From assembly GCF_016107555.1 (NCBI RefSeq), contig NZ_JABASU010000008.1, forward strand, positions 41,497 to 105,496: a stretch of 64,000 nt of DNA, written 5' to 3'. The position numbers and the translations under genes were made by a program. Source of the DNA: Psychrobacter celer. GTDB taxonomy: Bacteria; Pseudomonadota; Gammaproteobacteria; Pseudomonadales; Moraxellaceae. Numbering within the stretch: position 1 is the first letter of the stretch; the number at the start of each line of letters is the position of its first letter. The notes beneath the pieces were generated by a model that did not search any database, had not been told where the DNA came from, and saw only the letters and a program-made list of their open reading frames with translations. Shown here in pieces: positions 48,560-58,290 of the stretch.

Positions 48560-49513
48560 ATGAATGATTTAAGGTCGCAACTGGCAAAACAAAAACGTTA
48601 CGATGCATTATTTGTCAATGCCACTAAGGCATTTGCTATTCTCGTGCTGCTATCATTGGGCGGTATTTTGCTCTCTTTGATCATTGGCGCTTGGCCAAGT
48701 ATTCAAGCATTTGGTCTTGGGTTTTATACCAGTAATAACTGGGATACGGTCGCCAATGAGTACGGTGCACTAGCGCCTATTTATGGCACGCTGGTGACGT
48801 CGTTTATCGCTATTTTAATCGCCGTGCCAGTCAGCTTTGGCATTGCGATTTTTTTGACCGAGATGTGTCCGACCTTCTTAAAAAAGCCCCTCGGCATCGC
48901 CATTGAGCTGCTGGCAGGTATTCCCTCTATCATCTACGGTATGTGGGGACTGTTTGTCTTTGCGCCGTTTTTTGGCGACCACATTCAGCCGTGGTTTATC
49001 GAGCATATTGGCCCATTGCCTATCATCGGCAAGCTATTTACCGGTGCGCCAATGGGATTGGGCATGTTTACCGCCTCCTTGGTGCTTGCCATTATGATTA
49101 TTCCTTTTATTGCCGCTACCATGCGCGATGTTTTCTCTGTCGTGCCAGACCTGCTTAAAGAGTCAGCTTACGGCATGGGCGCGACCACTTGGGAAGTGAT
49201 GTTTAAAATTATCTTGCCCTATACCAAAGCAGGCGTGGTCGGCGGGGTTATCTTGGGGCTGGGTCGGGCACTGGGTGAGACCATGGCCGTGACCTTTCTT
49301 ATTGGTAACGCCTTTAATATCAGTCCAAGTCTGTTTACCTCTGGCGTCACCATTACCTCAGCGCTGGCCAATGAGTTTGCCGAAGCCTCTAGTGAGCTAC
49401 ATCTGGCCTCGCTGCTGCACCTTGGCCTCATACTATTTATCATCACCTTTATTGTGCTGTCGCTGGCTAAGCTCATGCTGATGCGTATGGATCAAAAAGC
49501 AGGCAACCGCTAA
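48560..49513 (+). CDS. pstC: Phosphate ABC transporter permease PstC
   Basis: Inner-membrane permease of the Pst importer. Six helices and the cytoplasmic EAA-type loop ([29 protein letters not shown], span about 206-234) are present. [16 protein letters not shown] is a PstC signature. The open frame starts at GTG 48497, but ATG at 48560 ([12 protein letters not shown]) gives a standard 317-residue protein and has GAGA upstream. It follows the pstS hairpin. Confidence 0.95.
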   Translation: MNDLRSQLAKQKRYDALFVNATKAFAILVLLSLGGILLSLIIGAWPSIQAFGLGFYTSNNWDTVANEYGALAPIYGTLVTSFIAILIAVPVSFGIAIFLTEMCPTFLKKPLGIAIELLAGIPSIIYGMWGLFVFAPFFGDHIQPWFIEHIGPLPIIGKLFTGAPMGLGMFTASLVLAIMIIPFIAATMRDVFSVVPDLLKESAYGMGATTWEVMFKIILPYTKAGVVGGVILGLGRALGETMAVTFLIGNAFNISPSLFTSGVTITSALANEFAEASSELHLASLLHLGLILFIITFIVLSLAKLMLMRMDQKAGNR

Positions 49514-49579
49514 TGATTCGATTGGTTTGATAGATTTTGATGATTATTGGTACTGATGAAAATATGGGAAATGAGTTTT

Positions 49580-50482
49580 ATGCCTACTAATGCGATGCAC
49601 TCAGCGTTACCTGCGCCGACTGGCTTTGATAGCCGCTACGACAAGCGTCTTTATAACAAACGGCGCTGGGCCAATAAGCTGGGTTTGGGTTTTGCCATAT
49701 CGGCGATGGTATTTGGCTTGATTTGGCTGTTTTGGATACTGGTGACGCTGTTTGTCGAAGGCTTTCAGGGCATGGTGCAAATGCCTATCTTTACTGCCGA
49801 CACGCCGCCGCCGATGAGCGAAGGCGGCCTACGCAACGCCATTGTCGGCTCGGTGATGTTGGCGTTTTCGGGATTATTTATCGGCGCGCCCATTGGCCTG
49901 ATGACAGGGATTTATTTGTCTGAGTTTGCGCAAGGCAGCCTGCTTGGCAAGGTGACGCGTTTTTTAAATGACATTTTGCTCTCTGCCCCCTCGATTGTCA
50001 TTGGTCTGTTTATTTATGCTTTGATGGTTAAAGGTCAAAGCTTCTCTGGGTGGGCGGGCGCACTAGCATTGGCACTGATTGTGGTGCCAGTGGTGGTACG
50101 CACGACAGAAAACATGCTCAATTTGGTGCCCAATAGCATTCGTGAAGCGGCCTATGCACTGGGCACGCCGAAGTGGAAGATGGTCACGCAAGTGACGATT
50201 AAGGCGGCTCGAGCGGGGCTGACCACTGGTGTGCTGTTGGCCTTTGCCAGAATCACTGGTGAGACCGCGCCCTTGCTATTTACAGCATTGAATAATCAAT
50301 ACTTTAGTACCGATATGGGCGAGCCGATTGCCAACTTGCCGAACACTATTTATCAGTTTGCCATGAGTCCTTATGATAATTGGCATACACTTGCATGGGC
50401 CGCTGCATTGCTGATTACTGCTTCGGTATTGGTACTAAATGTATTGGCAAGGTTTATCGGTGGTCGCAGCTCCAGCAAATAG
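49580..50482 (+). CDS. pstA: Phosphate ABC transporter permease PstA
   Basis: Second permease of the Pst importer. Six helices, the signature LSAPSIVIGLFIYAL and the EAA-type loop IREAAYALGTPKWKMVTQVTIKAA (span about 198-221) are visible. The frame opens at TTG 49547; ATG at 49580 (MPTNAMHSALPAP) has GGGA 10 bases upstream and is chosen, though ATG codons at 49556 and 49571 are possible. It starts 66 bases after pstC. Confidence 0.94.
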   Translation: MPTNAMHSALPAPTGFDSRYDKRLYNKRRWANKLGLGFAISAMVFGLIWLFWILVTLFVEGFQGMVQMPIFTADTPPPMSEGGLRNAIVGSVMLAFSGLFIGAPIGLMTGIYLSEFAQGSLLGKVTRFLNDILLSAPSIVIGLFIYALMVKGQSFSGWAGALALALIVVPVVVRTTENMLNLVPNSIREAAYALGTPKWKMVTQVTIKAARAGLTTGVLLAFARITGETAPLLFTALNNQYFSTDMGEPIANLPNTIYQFAMSPYDNWHTLAWAAALLITASVLVLNVLARFIGGRSSSK

Positions 50483-50571
50483 TAGCCAGAGTAGATAACG
50501 CCTACCACCAAATCACCTTATATATAGCAGTTACTTAAATTTATATTCATCAAGCTAGGTTGGATAATATT

Positions 50572-51492
50572 ATGAATGACGTCATCAGCAAAACGCGTAG
50601 CACAGCAGATAGCAACAACTTTGATACGAGCACAGCCAGCTTATTAAACAGACCGATGGCGACGACCACGCAACTGTCGCAGCCAGATGCGGCAAACTTA
50701 ACTAAGCAAACACAGCATGATATTCCCAAAAACATGCCAGCAGCGAAGATGCAAATTCGTGATTTAAGCTTTTATTACGGAGATTTTCAGGCACTTAAAA
50801 ACATCAATATCGACATTCCTGATAAAAAAGTGACTGCTTTTATCGGGCCATCCGGCTGCGGCAAATCGACCCTGCTACGTACCTTTAACCGTATGTATGA
50901 TTTATATCCTGGCATGCGTGCAGAAGGCAGTATCAACCTCGATGGCAAAAACATCTTGGGCAAAGACATCGATGTCAACCTGCTACGTGCGCAGGTTGGT
51001 ATGGTATTTCAAAAGCCGACGCCGTTTCCGATGTCTATCTATGACAATGTCGCCTTTGGTGTGCGTCTTTATGAAAGACTAAGCAAAGCTGAGCTAGACC
51101 ATCGGGTGGAATGGGCGCTAAAAAAATCGGCACTATGGCCGGAGGTAAAAGACAAGCTCAAAGCCTCAGGTTTGTCGCTATCAGGCGGGCAGCAGCAGCG
51201 TCTGTGCATCGCTCGTAGTGTCGCTACCAAGCCTGAAGTGCTACTGCTCGATGAGCCAACTTCGGCGCTTGACCCAATCTCGACAGGCGCCATCGAGGAT
51301 TTGATTGAAGACTTAAAAAAAGACTATACCATCGCCATTGTCACTCACAACATGCAGCAGGCGGCGCGAGTGTCAGACTACACGGTCTATATGTATCTGG
51401 GCGATATGGTTGAGATGGGCGAGACCGATCAGATATTTACCACGCCTACGCAAAAAGCCACGGAAGACTACATTACGGGTCGTTATGGCTAA
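50572..51492 (+). CDS. pstB: Phosphate ABC transporter ATP-binding protein PstB
   Basis: Energises phosphate import. Walker [21 protein letters not shown] (about 95), Q-loop [18 protein letters not shown], signature [15 protein letters not shown] and Walker [14 protein letters not shown] are all present, followed by the H-loop [21 protein letters not shown] (span 263-283). An unusually long Ser/Thr/Asn-rich N-terminal extension of about 50 residues precedes the ATPase core, giving 306 against 257 in E. coli. ATG at 50572 replaces a TTG four codons earlier. Confidence 0.96.
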   Translation: MNDVISKTRSTADSNNFDTSTASLLNRPMATTTQLSQPDAANLTKQTQHDIPKNMPAAKMQIRDLSFYYGDFQALKNINIDIPDKKVTAFIGPSGCGKSTLLRTFNRMYDLYPGMRAEGSINLDGKNILGKDIDVNLLRAQVGMVFQKPTPFPMSIYDNVAFGVRLYERLSKAELDHRVEWALKKSALWPEVKDKLKASGLSLSGGQQQRLCIARSVATKPEVLLLDEPTSALDPISTGAIEDLIEDLKKDYTIAIVTHNMQQAARVSDYTVYMYLGDMVEMGETDQIFTTPTQKATEDYITGRYG

Positions 51493-51535
51493 CGCTGTAC
51501 AGATTAAAACTATCGTTAATTTTTAATAACAACAA

Positions 51536-51681
51536 TATAGTGAGTTCCGTATAAAAACGATACAGTGGGACTGGGATAAATTTTACGCAGCCTCTGTCGG
51601 CGCAGGCACAGCACGCAAGGAAAATTTATACCAGTTCCACGTTGACATATGATGTATCTGTTTTATTTAAAATCGACTATA
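51536..51681. repeat. Interspersed palindromic repeat, copy C (most complete)
   Basis: A 146-bp nested palindrome. The outer ends both read inward TATAGT, then an ATAAAA...ATACA block. The inner arms are GTGGGACTGGGATAAATTTT and, inverted, GTGGAACTGGTATAAATTTT (18 of 20 identical). The centre has GCAGCCTCTG and CAGCACGCAAGG. It lies between pstB and phoU. Confidence 0.85.
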
Positions 51682-51734
51682 CAGCTATGCTAGCAGCACG
51701 CCATTAATATACAGATATTCAGGGAATACCTCTT

Positions 51735-52523
51735 ATGCAAAGTGACAAGCATATCTCCAAAAGTTTTGATCAAGATTTGGATGAAGCCATTCGTCTGTTT
51801 TTGGTGATGGGCGACCATGCAGCCAGCCAAGTTGCCAAAGCCATTCACGCACTTATTGACAAGGATGACACACTGGCGCAAGAAGTCATCGAGATGGATT
51901 TTGATATCAATCGGCAGGAAGTCGAGCTGGATGAGCATATCTTGTTATTGGTCGCCAAGCGCCAGCCTGCGGCCGGTGACTTGCGTTTGGTGATGTCCAT
52001 CAGTAAAGGCGTGGTGGATCTGGAGCGCATCGGTGATGAAGCGGTCAAAATCGCCAAAATGGCCAATAAGCTCGCCGCCCAAGGCAAATCAGCGTATGGC
52101 TATGCCGAAGTGCAGCATCTGAGCAATCAAGTACGTCTGATGCTGCACAATGCGCTAGAGGCTTTTAGTCAATCCAATGCTGAGCAGGCGTTTGAGGTGA
52201 TGCGCAATGATGATGTGGTCAATGAAGAGTATCAATCAGCGATGCGTGCCTTGATGACTTATATCATGGAAGACGCGCGCCACGTCTCCAAGGTCATTAA
52301 TATCGTGTGGGTGTTGCGCGCGCTCGAGCGGATTGGTGATCATGCGCAAAACATCGCCGAGCTGGTCATCAACTATATCAGCGGCCAAGATGTACGCCAC
52401 TCAGACTATGCACTGGTCGAAAAAGCGGTGCAAGAAGCCAATGATCGGATGGCGGCACGTCACGATGGCGCAATGTCAGCGAACATGTCAACCACGGACG
52501 TTGGATTGCCAGATACGGACTAA
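51735..52523 (+). CDS. phoU: Phosphate signalling regulator PhoU
   Basis: Links the Pst importer to the PhoR-PhoB system and represses it when phosphate is plentiful. The 262-residue, all-helical protein has two three-helix repeats with the metal-binding E/DxxxD patterns: SKGVVDLERIGDEAVKIA and VWVLRALERIGDHAQNIAE. Length is slightly above E. coli (241) because of a polar C-terminus. It follows pstB by 242 bases that contain repeat copy C. phoB and phoR are not in the window. Confidence 0.96.
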   Translation: MQSDKHISKSFDQDLDEAIRLFLVMGDHAASQVAKAIHALIDKDDTLAQEVIEMDFDINRQEVELDEHILLLVAKRQPAAGDLRLVMSISKGVVDLERIGDEAVKIAKMANKLAAQGKSAYGYAEVQHLSNQVRLMLHNALEAFSQSNAEQAFEVMRNDDVVNEEYQSAMRALMTYIMEDARHVSKVINIVWVLRALERIGDHAQNIAELVINYISGQDVRHSDYALVEKAVQEANDRMAARHDGAMSANMSTTDVGLPDTD

Positions 52524-52576
52524 AGGTGATAAGAGGATTTATAAAAATCCTACCTTGTGTGCGACTAAGTGTGCAC

Positions 52577-52615
52577 TAAAAAATAAAAAAACGCGCTATT
52601 TAAAGATAGCGCGTT
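52577..52615 (-). terminator. Terminator of yggX (minus strand)
   Basis: A perfect 10-bp stem AACGCGCTAT/ATAGCGCGTT (52590-52599 with 52606-52615) is followed, on the minus strand, by TTTTTATTTTTT. Confidence 0.9.
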
Positions 52616-52661
52616 CTAATATTTAACATACTGGTATAAGTATAAAAGTGATGCCGAATTT

Positions 52662-52952
52662 TTATTTTTCTGGTGTCCAGCCCTGCGCGCGCTCATAGTC
52701 TTCGTTGTCCAAAAACTTCTCACGCTGCTCAGTTAAAAACTTTTTGGCCTCAGGGTCCATCATGCTTAGATGGTTTTCGTTGATTAGCATGGTTTGCTGC
52801 TCTAGCCACTCTTTCCACGCTTTGTCAGAGACTGTTTCTTGTAGCTCTTTGCCTTTTTGATTGGGGAAGGGTGGATGCGGCATTTTTGGCAGCTCTTGCT
52901 TGTATTTGCGGCAAAACACGGTATTGGCTTGCGGGTTAAAAGTCTCAGTCAT
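52662..52952 (-). CDS. yggX: Fe(2+)-trafficking protein YggX
   Basis: Small protein that protects iron-sulfur clusters from oxidation. The family start is [22 protein letters not shown] with the conserved Cys, then [31 protein letters not shown] (span 34-64). The open frame extends ten codons further, but AAGGAG sits 7 bases before ATG at 52952, which gives 96 residues (E. coli 91). It is monocistronic between convergent phoU and upstream argH. Confidence 0.95.
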   Translation of the reverse strand: MTETFNPQANTVFCRKYKQELPKMPHPPFPNQKGKELQETVSDKAWKEWLEQQTMLINENHLSMMDPEAKKFLTEQREKFLDNEDYERAQGWTPEK

Positions 52953-53086
52953 TAGAGGCTCCTTATAAACTATGAATATCACCCTATGATAACGATCTGA
53001 GTAAATTTAGCAAAGGCTATCGGGTGTATAGACGGTAACAGCCAAGCGGTTTGATGAAAGTTTTGGCGATGTGAGGACAAAAAAAC

Positions 53087-53122
53087 ACCCGCGCTAAGAC
53101 GTAAGTGCTAGGCGCGGGTGTT
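53087..53122 (-). terminator. Terminator of argH (minus strand)
   Basis: A perfect 11-bp stem AACACCCGCGC/GCGCGGGTGTT (53094-53104 with 53112-53122) is followed on the minus strand by five further T residues. Transcription from argH crosses repeat copy D before reaching it. Confidence 0.9.
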
Positions 53123-53123
53123 G

Positions 53124-53258
53124 TATAGTGAGTTCAGGATAAAAACGATACAGCGGGACTGGGGTGAGTTTTACGCAGCATCTGTCCGAACAGGCACAGC
53201 CCATAAGGAAAGTTTATACCCGTTCTGCGTCGGAATATCATGTCTCTGTTTATGCAAA
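53124..53258. repeat. Interspersed palindromic repeat, copy D
   Basis: The left end reads TATAGTGAGTTCAGGATAAA, almost the same as copy C, followed by ACGATACAGCGGGACTGGGG. The centre has GCAGCATCTGTC and GGCACAGC. The right arm (inverted AGAACGGGTATAAACTTT) is more diverged. It abuts the argH stop codon and the argH terminator, forming the argH 3' untranslated region. Confidence 0.8.
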
Positions 53259-54764
53259 TTATGCAAAAGCTTTTAAGCGCGCGCGTCCATTAACCACCGC
53301 TTGCTTGACCTGATTGGGCGCGGTACCACCCAGATGATCACGGGCGGCGAGTGAGCCCTCTAGCGTTAGGTAATCAAAGACGTCATCGCCGATCGCGTCG
53401 CTAAATTGCTGAAGCTGCGCCAATGACAAGTCACTTAAATCAACGCCTTCTTTGATGCCTAAAGCCACAGCGTTGCCGACCACTTCATGGGCATCACGGA
53501 ATGCCACGCCTTGACGTACTAGGTAATCTGCCAAATCAGTCGCTGTCGCATAGCCCTTCATGGTCGCTTGACGCATACTGTCTTTATTTGGTGTGATGTT
53601 TGGTAGCATATCAGCGAATGCCAGTAGCGAACCTGTCAAGGTATCGACGCAGTCAAATAACGGCTCTTTGTCTTCTTGATTGTCTTTATTATACGCAAGC
53701 GGTTGACTTTTCATCAGGCTTAACAATGTCATTAATTGACCAAAGACCCGCGCCGCTTTACCGCGTACCAGCTCTGGCACGTCAGGGTTTTTCTTTTGCG
53801 GCATGATCGACGAGCCAGTACAGAAGCGATCGGGTATCTGTACAAAGTTAAACTGCGCCGACATCCATAGGATAATCTCTTCGCTCATGCGTGACATATG
53901 CATCATAAGGATAGAGGCTGCTGAGGTAAACTCAATGGCAAAATCTCGATCTGAGACCGCATCGAGTGAGTTTTGGCAAATGCCATCAAACCCTAGCAGT
54001 CTGGCAGTGATGGTACGGTCAATCGGAAAGGTCGTACCAGCAAGCGCAGCACTACCAAGTGGCATCTGATTGATACGGCGACGGGCGTCGACGAGGCGCT
54101 CGGTATCGCGATAGAGCATCTCAAACCATGCCATCACGTGATGGCCAAAGCTGACAGGCTGCGCGGTTTGTAGATGCGTAAAGCCTGGCATGATGGTGTC
54201 CGTATGCTGCTCGGCCAAATCCAGCAAGCCGTTTTGTAAACGCACCAACAGCGCGATGATATTGTCGGTTTCTTCGCGTAGCCACAGGCGGATATCGGTG
54301 GCCACCTGATCGTTACGGCTACGGCCAGTGTGTAACTTTTTGCCCACCGCGCCGACGATATCAGTCAGACGTGACTCGACGTTCATGTGTACGTCTTCTA
54401 GGGTAATAGACCAATTAAACTCACCTGCTTTGATCTCAGCTAATACCTGCTGTAGACCATCGATGATGGTCGCCACTTCATCAGCGGTCAAAATCCCGCA
54501 TTCTTTGAGCATGGTCGCATGAGCGATAGAGCCTTGGATATCATGTCGAGCAAAGCGTTGATCAAAGCCGACCGAAGCGGTGAAAGCGGCCACAAAGCTG
54601 TCCGTCGCTTCACTAAATCGTCCGCCCCACATCTGCTGGCCTGGCGCGCTGGCAGGACTGTTTTGCGCCGCGTTATTTGTCGTAGAGTCATCTGTGCTAG
54701 AATCAGAGACTGACACGTTTTTATTTAATTCAGGATTACTAGGGTTTGAAGAGTTGGCGTTCAT
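53259..54764 (-). CDS. argH: Argininosuccinate lyase
   Basis: Last step of arginine synthesis: argininosuccinate to arginine and fumarate. The fumarase/aspartase signature [12 protein letters not shown] is at about residues 321-332, with [14 protein letters not shown] and the [13 protein letters not shown] block earlier. The family normally begins at MWGGRF. Here a 44-residue Ser/Asn/Thr-rich extension precedes it when starting at ATG 54764 (501 residues; E. coli 457). A start at 54632 (MWGGRF itself) cannot be excluded but has a weak ribosome site. It is divergent from algZ, as in Pseudomonas. Confidence 0.95.
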   Translation of the reverse strand: MNANSSNPSNPELNKNVSVSDSSTDDSTTNNAAQNSPASAPGQQMWGGRFSEATDSFVAAFTASVGFDQRFARHDIQGSIAHATMLKECGILTADEVATIIDGLQQVLAEIKAGEFNWSITLEDVHMNVESRLTDIVGAVGKKLHTGRSRNDQVATDIRLWLREETDNIIALLVRLQNGLLDLAEQHTDTIMPGFTHLQTAQPVSFGHHVMAWFEMLYRDTERLVDARRRINQMPLGSAALAGTTFPIDRTITARLLGFDGICQNSLDAVSDRDFAIEFTSAASILMMHMSRMSEEIILWMSAQFNFVQIPDRFCTGSSIMPQKKNPDVPELVRGKAARVFGQLMTLLSLMKSQPLAYNKDNQEDKEPLFDCVDTLTGSLLAFADMLPNITPNKDSMRQATMKGYATATDLADYLVRQGVAFRDAHEVVGNAVALGIKEGVDLSDLSLAQLQQFSDAIGDDVFDYLTLEGSLAARDHLGGTAPNQVKQAVVNGRARLKAFA

Positions 54765-54862
54765 ATCGATACAAGACAAGTCAAGAGAATAAGAACTCAA
54801 GTATAGCAAATGATGAGGTTGCCTTACTAGCGGAGCGCTTAGAGTTTTTTATCCCCAAGCTC

Positions 54863-55897
54863 ATGGAAGTCATGAAGCCTTGGCAGTGGCTGATTTATAT
54901 CTTTTTTTGGTCGCTGTTTGTCACGGTGATCGACCGCCATGATCTAGCTACTTGGTCTGACTTTATAATCAAGCTTGGCAGCCGAGTGATACAAAACACC
55001 TTAAGCATCATCCCTTCTTTATATATCATCGATTATCTGCGCCCTGTTTTTAAGAGCATGAGCATACCCAAGGTCAGTATGTATGTGCTCGCCATCCTTA
55101 TGCTGGCCTCTGCTGTCTCTATGGTATTGGTCTTGCTGGTCATGATAAACATGGGCTGGCACGAATACAGCCTACAAAACTTCGTGTTAGAAGTGGTTTT
55201 TGACTTAATCCTTACAGGCGGTTTTACCTTGGTGTTTTTATTGTACTTTTTGCGCCGTTATCATGAGATGAATGCCCTTAATCAATCATTTGAGCACAAA
55301 ATAAACGCCCAAAACGACTTAATCAAAGCCCGTATCACACCGCATTTTTTCTTTAATACCATCAACACACTGGTGTCGCTGATGGAGTCCAATCCAGCGC
55401 GCGCCTCCCAGTTGCTACAGCATGTCTCAGCGCTGTTTCGCGCCAGCTTTAGTGGCGCGCGTGAGATCAGCTTTGAAGAAGAGATCGCTTTGTGTGAGCA
55501 CTATTTGGCCATCGAGTCTAGCCGGCTATCTGACAAGCTTGATGTCACTTGGCAGCTGCCAGATGAAGACATCATGTATGACATGGTCATCACCGCCTTG
55601 ACGCTGCAAAGTGTGTTAGAAAAAATGCTCCTTAACGTGGTGGAGATGACCACAGAGACGATTTTTATTCATATCAAAGTCACTTGGTATGAGCACCGCG
55701 TCAACATCACCATCAGCGTCCAGCTCCCCAAAAAAAACTTGATGATCAATCATGACTTGCGCCAGCACATGAATTTTTATATCCAAGCAGAGCGTCTGCG
55801 CTCGTACTTTGGCCAAAGCGCCGATATCAGAAGCAAGGTGACCAACAGCCAAATCATTACCTTGATTGATTATCCGCTACAAGACGTCGGGATATAG
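54863..55897 (+). CDS. algZ: AlgZ/FimS-type sensor kinase, LytS family, degenerate ATPase domain
   Basis: Membrane sensor paired with the response regulator AlgR. Four membrane segments (about 5-130) precede a His_kinase (LytS) block ARITPHFFFNTINTLVSLM with the putative phospho-His at residue 161. The ATPase region is poor: where LytS proteins have VEN.IKHG-like residues, this one reads LQSVLEKMLLNVV, and no clear G boxes follow. FimS of Pseudomonas is likewise non-canonical. The frame opens at TTG 54746 inside argH; ATG at 54863 gives 344 residues, close to FimS (358). The neighbours argH, algR and hemC support the name. Confidence 0.88.
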   Translation: MEVMKPWQWLIYIFFWSLFVTVIDRHDLATWSDFIIKLGSRVIQNTLSIIPSLYIIDYLRPVFKSMSIPKVSMYVLAILMLASAVSMVLVLLVMINMGWHEYSLQNFVLEVVFDLILTGGFTLVFLLYFLRRYHEMNALNQSFEHKINAQNDLIKARITPHFFFNTINTLVSLMESNPARASQLLQHVSALFRASFSGAREISFEEEIALCEHYLAIESSRLSDKLDVTWQLPDEDIMYDMVITALTLQSVLEKMLLNVVEMTTETIFIHIKVTWYEHRVNITISVQLPKKNLMINHDLRQHMNFYIQAERLRSYFGQSADIRSKVTNSQIITLIDYPLQDVGI

Positions 55898-56221
55898 CGG
55901 TCTGTCATCTAGCTATCTGTAAGCTAGCGATTATCAATAGATACCTATTACTAATACAAACTTTTGTTTAATATGATTAATATAAAGTATGGCACAGTTA
56001 TTGCAGCGTACTGTTTATAATCGGCACGATAATCGTCAATATCTAATATGTATTTGACCGATAAATAAGCGCTGTCGCTGCCTAAATTAAATGTTCAGAA
56101 TACCTGCAATAATCAAACATTTTTTTATGCTAAGTCCTTGGGCGTTAGTGTTATTATTGATAATAGGTTGATGAATTATTTCATTAAATCGTATTAAGTA
56201 TGTCCTAAAACAGGAGTTTGC
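55898..56221 (+). other. 324-bp algZ-algR intergenic region
   Basis: No gene. It is AT-rich, with a TATAAT at 56016-56021 lacking a clear -35 and a palindrome ACGAT-A-ATCGT at 56026-56036. In Pseudomonas the two genes are nearly adjacent, so a separate algR promoter is likely here. Confidence 0.4.
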
Positions 56222-56959
56222 ATGCGGATCGTAGTCTGCGATGATGAGCCATTGGCGCGTGAGCGTTTGGCCAGAATTGTACAAGAGTCAGGCCATCAGG
56301 TGGTGGCACAAGCCAAGACAGGGGCAGAAGCCATTGTCGCTGTCAAAACCCAGCAGCCAGATATCATATTATTAGACATTCGTATGCCTGAGATGGATGG
56401 GGTGCGCTGTGCGCAAGCGCTGAACGAGCTTGAGCATCCGCCAGCCATTATCTTTGTCACCGCCTACGATCACTATGCCATTGCTGCTCTCAAGGCCAAT
56501 GCCATCGGCTACTTGCTCAAACCTGCCAATAAAGACGAGCTGCTGGAGGCGCTAAACAAAGCCAAAAATCTAAATGCCGCCCAGCTCAACGAAATCCGTA
56601 AGCTTGAGGACCCGACAGCGCGGCCAATACGTGAGCATATCGCCGCTCGTACCCATCGCGGTGTCGAATTGATTAAACTCACAGACATCTACTACTTTAC
56701 TGCCGATCAAAAATACGTCAAAGTCCGTCACAAGGATGGTATCGTATTGATTGATGAGACACTAAAAGAGCTTGAGCAAGAGTTTGAAGACCGGTTGTTC
56801 CGCGTCCATCGCAATGCCATTATCAATCTGAGCTTTTTGGACTACTTAGAAACCTTGGATGCCGGCCAATATCAAGTGCGCTTTAAAGGCATCGATGAGA
56901 CATTGGCGGTGAGTCGTCGCCACCTGCCAGCGTTACGTGATAAAATCCAAAGCATGTAA
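56222..56959 (+). CDS. algR: LytTR-family response regulator AlgR
   Basis: Two-component regulator that in Pseudomonas controls type IV pili (fimU-pilVWXY1Y2E), alginate and other surface traits. The receiver domain (1-120) has acidic Asp7/Asp8, phospho-acceptor Asp52 in LLDIRMPEMDG, Thr in FVTAYDHYA, and Lys in YLLKPANKDEL. The LytTR DNA-binding domain covers about 138-240 (FTADQKYVKVRHKDG, FRVHRNAIINL). 245 residues against 248 in P. aeruginosa. AGGAG precedes the ATG. It may regulate the pilus functions represented by pilBCD in this window. Confidence 0.93.
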   Translation: MRIVVCDDEPLARERLARIVQESGHQVVAQAKTGAEAIVAVKTQQPDIILLDIRMPEMDGVRCAQALNELEHPPAIIFVTAYDHYAIAALKANAIGYLLKPANKDELLEALNKAKNLNAAQLNEIRKLEDPTARPIREHIAARTHRGVELIKLTDIYYFTADQKYVKVRHKDGIVLIDETLKELEQEFEDRLFRVHRNAIINLSFLDYLETLDAGQYQVRFKGIDETLAVSRRHLPALRDKIQSM

Positions 56960-57014
56960 AGCGCTATCTGTAACTGACTGTTTTTATAGAGAAATAATCA
57001 TCCCATATCATCAA

Positions 57015-57048
57015 ACCCTTATTTATGCTTAAATAGGGGTATTTTTTT
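57015..57048 (+). terminator. Terminator after algR
   Basis: An 11-bp stem with one wobble (57015-57025 with 57030-57040) and a tight TGCT loop is followed by seven T residues. It separates algR from hemC. Confidence 0.92.
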
Positions 57049-57165
57049 GCGTTAGCGTTTACTATCAACGAGTGATAGCGCCCATTTTTGTGGCAAATCG
57101 ACCGTATCGTTTCATTCAGAGATGATTCGCACTGATATTGTATATCAAACTTATTGAGGCCTTTT

Positions 57166-58200
57166 ATGAGCAATCTGCAGCAACCTGCTTTGACTACCTT
57201 GAACATCGCCACGCGCCAAAGCCCATTAGCCTTGTGGCAAGCTGAGCATATCCGCGATCGTCTGTTGGCGCTATATCCTGAGATGACGATTAATTTGCTA
57301 AAAATCGTCACTAAGGGTGACAAAATTTTGGACACGCCACTGGCAAAAATTGGCGGCAAGGGTTTGTTTGTCAAAGAGCTTGAGCAAGCGCTTTATAATA
57401 AAGACGCAGATATCGCCGTGCATTCGCTAAAAGATGTGCCCATGCAGCTGCCTGAAGGCTTGACGTTGGGGGTGTACTGCAAGCGTGCCGCCCCAACCGA
57501 TGCGTTTGTGTCCAATACATACAATAGTATCGATGCGTTGCCGCAAGGCGCTATCGTTGGCACCTCAAGCTTGCGCCGTCAGTGTCAAATCAAGGCTTAT
57601 CGCCCAGATCTACAAATCAAAACCCTGCGCGGTAACGTTGGTACCCGTTTGAGCAAATTGGACGCAGGCGAGTATGACGCGATTATTTTGGCCACCAGTG
57701 GTTTGCAGCGTATTAAGCTGGACGAGCGTATTCGCGGTGAGCTGGATATAGATGCTTGTCTGCCCGCGGTTGGGCAAGGGGCGTTGGCGATTGAGTGCCG
57801 CGAGGGCGATGATGCAGTATTGCAGCTATTGGCACCGCTAAATGATAATAAAGCGCGTATTCGCCTGATTGCTGAGCGTGCCCTCAACCGTCATTTAGAA
57901 GGTGGCTGTCAGGTACCGATCGCAGCCTATGCGGTCTTGCAAATGGCAGACGAGACCGAGGGTGACCGTGCGGAAAATACCGAAAATGGCAACAATGACG
58001 ACGGCAACATATTGTGGCTGCGCGGGCGCGTGGGGCAGGCCGATGGTAGCGAGCTGCTAAAAGCAGAAAAACGCATTACCTTAACTGGTAACCAAGACGA
58101 GCAAGAAGCTCAGGCCAATCAGCTGGGTATCGATGTGGCTGATATGTTACTTGCAGATGGTGCAGGCGCTATTTTATCAGCGATTTATGATACCAAATAA
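57166..58200 (+). CDS. hemC: Porphobilinogen deaminase (hydroxymethylbilane synthase)
   Basis: Polymerises four porphobilinogens into hydroxymethylbilane. Landmarks are [41 protein letters not shown], the [11 protein letters not shown] arginines, and the dipyrromethane cofactor Cys in [14 protein letters not shown]. 344 residues is longer than E. coli (313), due to an acidic Glu/Asn/Asp-rich insertion (about 262-285) after the cofactor loop. The frame opens at TTG; ATG at 57166 with GAGG 8 bases upstream is chosen. It heads the hemC-hemD-hemX run. Confidence 0.96.
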   Translation: MSNLQQPALTTLNIATRQSPLALWQAEHIRDRLLALYPEMTINLLKIVTKGDKILDTPLAKIGGKGLFVKELEQALYNKDADIAVHSLKDVPMQLPEGLTLGVYCKRAAPTDAFVSNTYNSIDALPQGAIVGTSSLRRQCQIKAYRPDLQIKTLRGNVGTRLSKLDAGEYDAIILATSGLQRIKLDERIRGELDIDACLPAVGQGALAIECREGDDAVLQLLAPLNDNKARIRLIAERALNRHLEGGCQVPIAAYAVLQMADETEGDRAENTENGNNDDGNILWLRGRVGQADGSELLKAEKRITLTGNQDEQEAQANQLGIDVADMLLADGAGAILSAIYDTK

Positions 58201-58290
58201 TACGCAGATACCGCTGTCTGAGCTGCAAGCCAGTAATTAAGATGGGTTTGCGACTTGTTTATTTCTTTTGATTTTTGTCATGGTACGTCT

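Larger units (their letters stand above)
52953..53258 (-). other. 306-bp region upstream of yggX and downstream of argH
   Basis: No gene. Holds the argH terminator and repeat copy D. The part 52953-53086 must contain the yggX promoter; no clear boxes are seen. Confidence 0.4.

Noticed and set aside
54765..54862. TTG start for algZ at 54746 overlapping argH
   Set aside because: It would make algZ overlap argH head to head and leave no room for divergent promoters; the added residues are unlike FimS.
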